From: an uncultured Lachnospiraceae bacterium
Lineage (GTDB): Bacteria; Bacillota; Clostridia; Lachnospirales; Lachnospiraceae
Direction of reading: 5' to 3'
DNA length: 6,018 bases
Assembly: GCA_934418055.1 (NCBI GenBank)
Contig: CAKRWX010000159.1
Coordinates: forward strand, 1 to 6,018
Below, piece by piece: positions 5,731 to 6,018 of this stretch (the first letter of the stretch is position 1; every line of letters begins with the position of its first letter). The translations under genes and the position numbers were made by a program. Under the pieces are notes generated by a model, which saw only the letters and a list, made by a program, of their open reading frames with translations, searched no databases and was not told the DNA's origin.

Positions 5731-6018
5731 AGTTCTTAAAGCTGTGGATCGGAGCTGGAATCCGTCCGCCTCTGGTCACAAACTTCTCGCAGGAATATGG
5801 ATTCACCGGCATGACCGGAGCATAGCCTAACAGTCCGCCGAATTCTACGGTATCTCCAACGGATTTACCGATCACAGGGATCACACGGACTGCTGTAGTC
5901 TTCTGGTTGATCATGCCGATCGCTGCCTCGTCTGCAATAATTCCCGCAATCGTGCTTGGAGTGGTATCTCCAGGAATCGCGATCATATCCAGTCCTACGG
6001 AGCAGACACAGGTCATAG
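5729..6018 (-). CDS. PFL family protein (DUF711/UPF0210), C-terminal end, start beyond window
   Basis: The visible 96 or so residues are the C-terminus of a protein whose start lies past the right edge; the first ATG seen (6014-6016) is internal. The sequence [19 protein letters not shown], then [37 protein letters not shown] and the ending [14 protein letters not shown] match the conserved tail of DUF711/UPF0210 proteins, which are normally about 450 residues. The fold is related to glycyl-radical/PFL-like proteins but the family has no settled function, and no glycyl-radical loop is expected or seen here. In many Firmicutes it follows a small ACT-domain gene; whether that holds here cannot be seen. 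It is the first visible gene of a probable operon with the phosphatase and perhaps the methyltransferase. Confidence 0.88.
   Translation of the reverse strand, partial: MTCVCSVGLDMIAIPGDTTPSTIAGIIADEAAIGMINQKTTAVRVIPVIGKSVGDTVEFGGLLGYAPVMPVNPYSCEKFVTRGGRIPAPIHSFKN

Overview
The window looks like ordinary core chromosome of a low-to-mid GC Gram-positive anaerobe, most likely a Clostridia/Lachnospiraceae-type bacterium. The support is strong AGGAGG-type ribosome binding sites, consensus sigma-A promoters, a TmcAL (YlbM) gene, a DUF177 gene directly after ackA, and a PFL-family (DUF711) gene. I could not run any database search, so the taxonomic call is inference from gene content and protein flavour.

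Layout from left to right. Positions 1-317 (minus) hold the N-terminal part of a YceD/DUF177 protein with its own perfect-consensus promoter. Positions 415-2230 (minus) hold a two-gene acetate operon: a PduL-type phosphate acyltransferase followed by acetate kinase, with a promoter at 2298-2326. Divergent to it, tmcAL (2460-3806, plus) encodes the acetate-dependent tRNA-Met cytidine ligase, with an extended -10 promoter and a structured leader. Converging on tmcAL is a class I SAM-dependent methyltransferase of the Methyltransf_32 type (3848-5005, minus). The intrinsic terminator that most likely ends the tmcAL transcript lies inside the 3' coding end of this methyltransferase. Upstream of the methyltransferase on the same strand are a histidine-phosphatase-family protein (5078-5719) and the C-terminal end of a PFL-family DUF711 protein (5729 to the window edge). 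These last two are tightly coupled by an SD that overlaps a stop codon.

How the genes work together: PduL converts acetyl-CoA to acetyl-phosphate and AckA converts that to acetate plus ATP. This would be the acetate overflow/ATP branch, with PduL in place of the usual Pta. TmcAL consumes acetate and ATP to modify the elongator tRNA-Met wobble base, so the divergent pair joins acetate production to acetate use. The right-hand genes have biochemical families but no assignable pathway.

I found no mobile elements, CRISPR arrays, tRNA/rRNA genes or defence systems, and no clear undescribed multi-gene system. The points most worth checking are the terminator nested in a convergent coding sequence, the Pta replacement by a PduL lacking an encapsulation peptide, and an unusual active-site neighbourhood in AckA. 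There is no gene-free stretch longer than 300 bases; the largest is the divergent promoter region 2231-2459.
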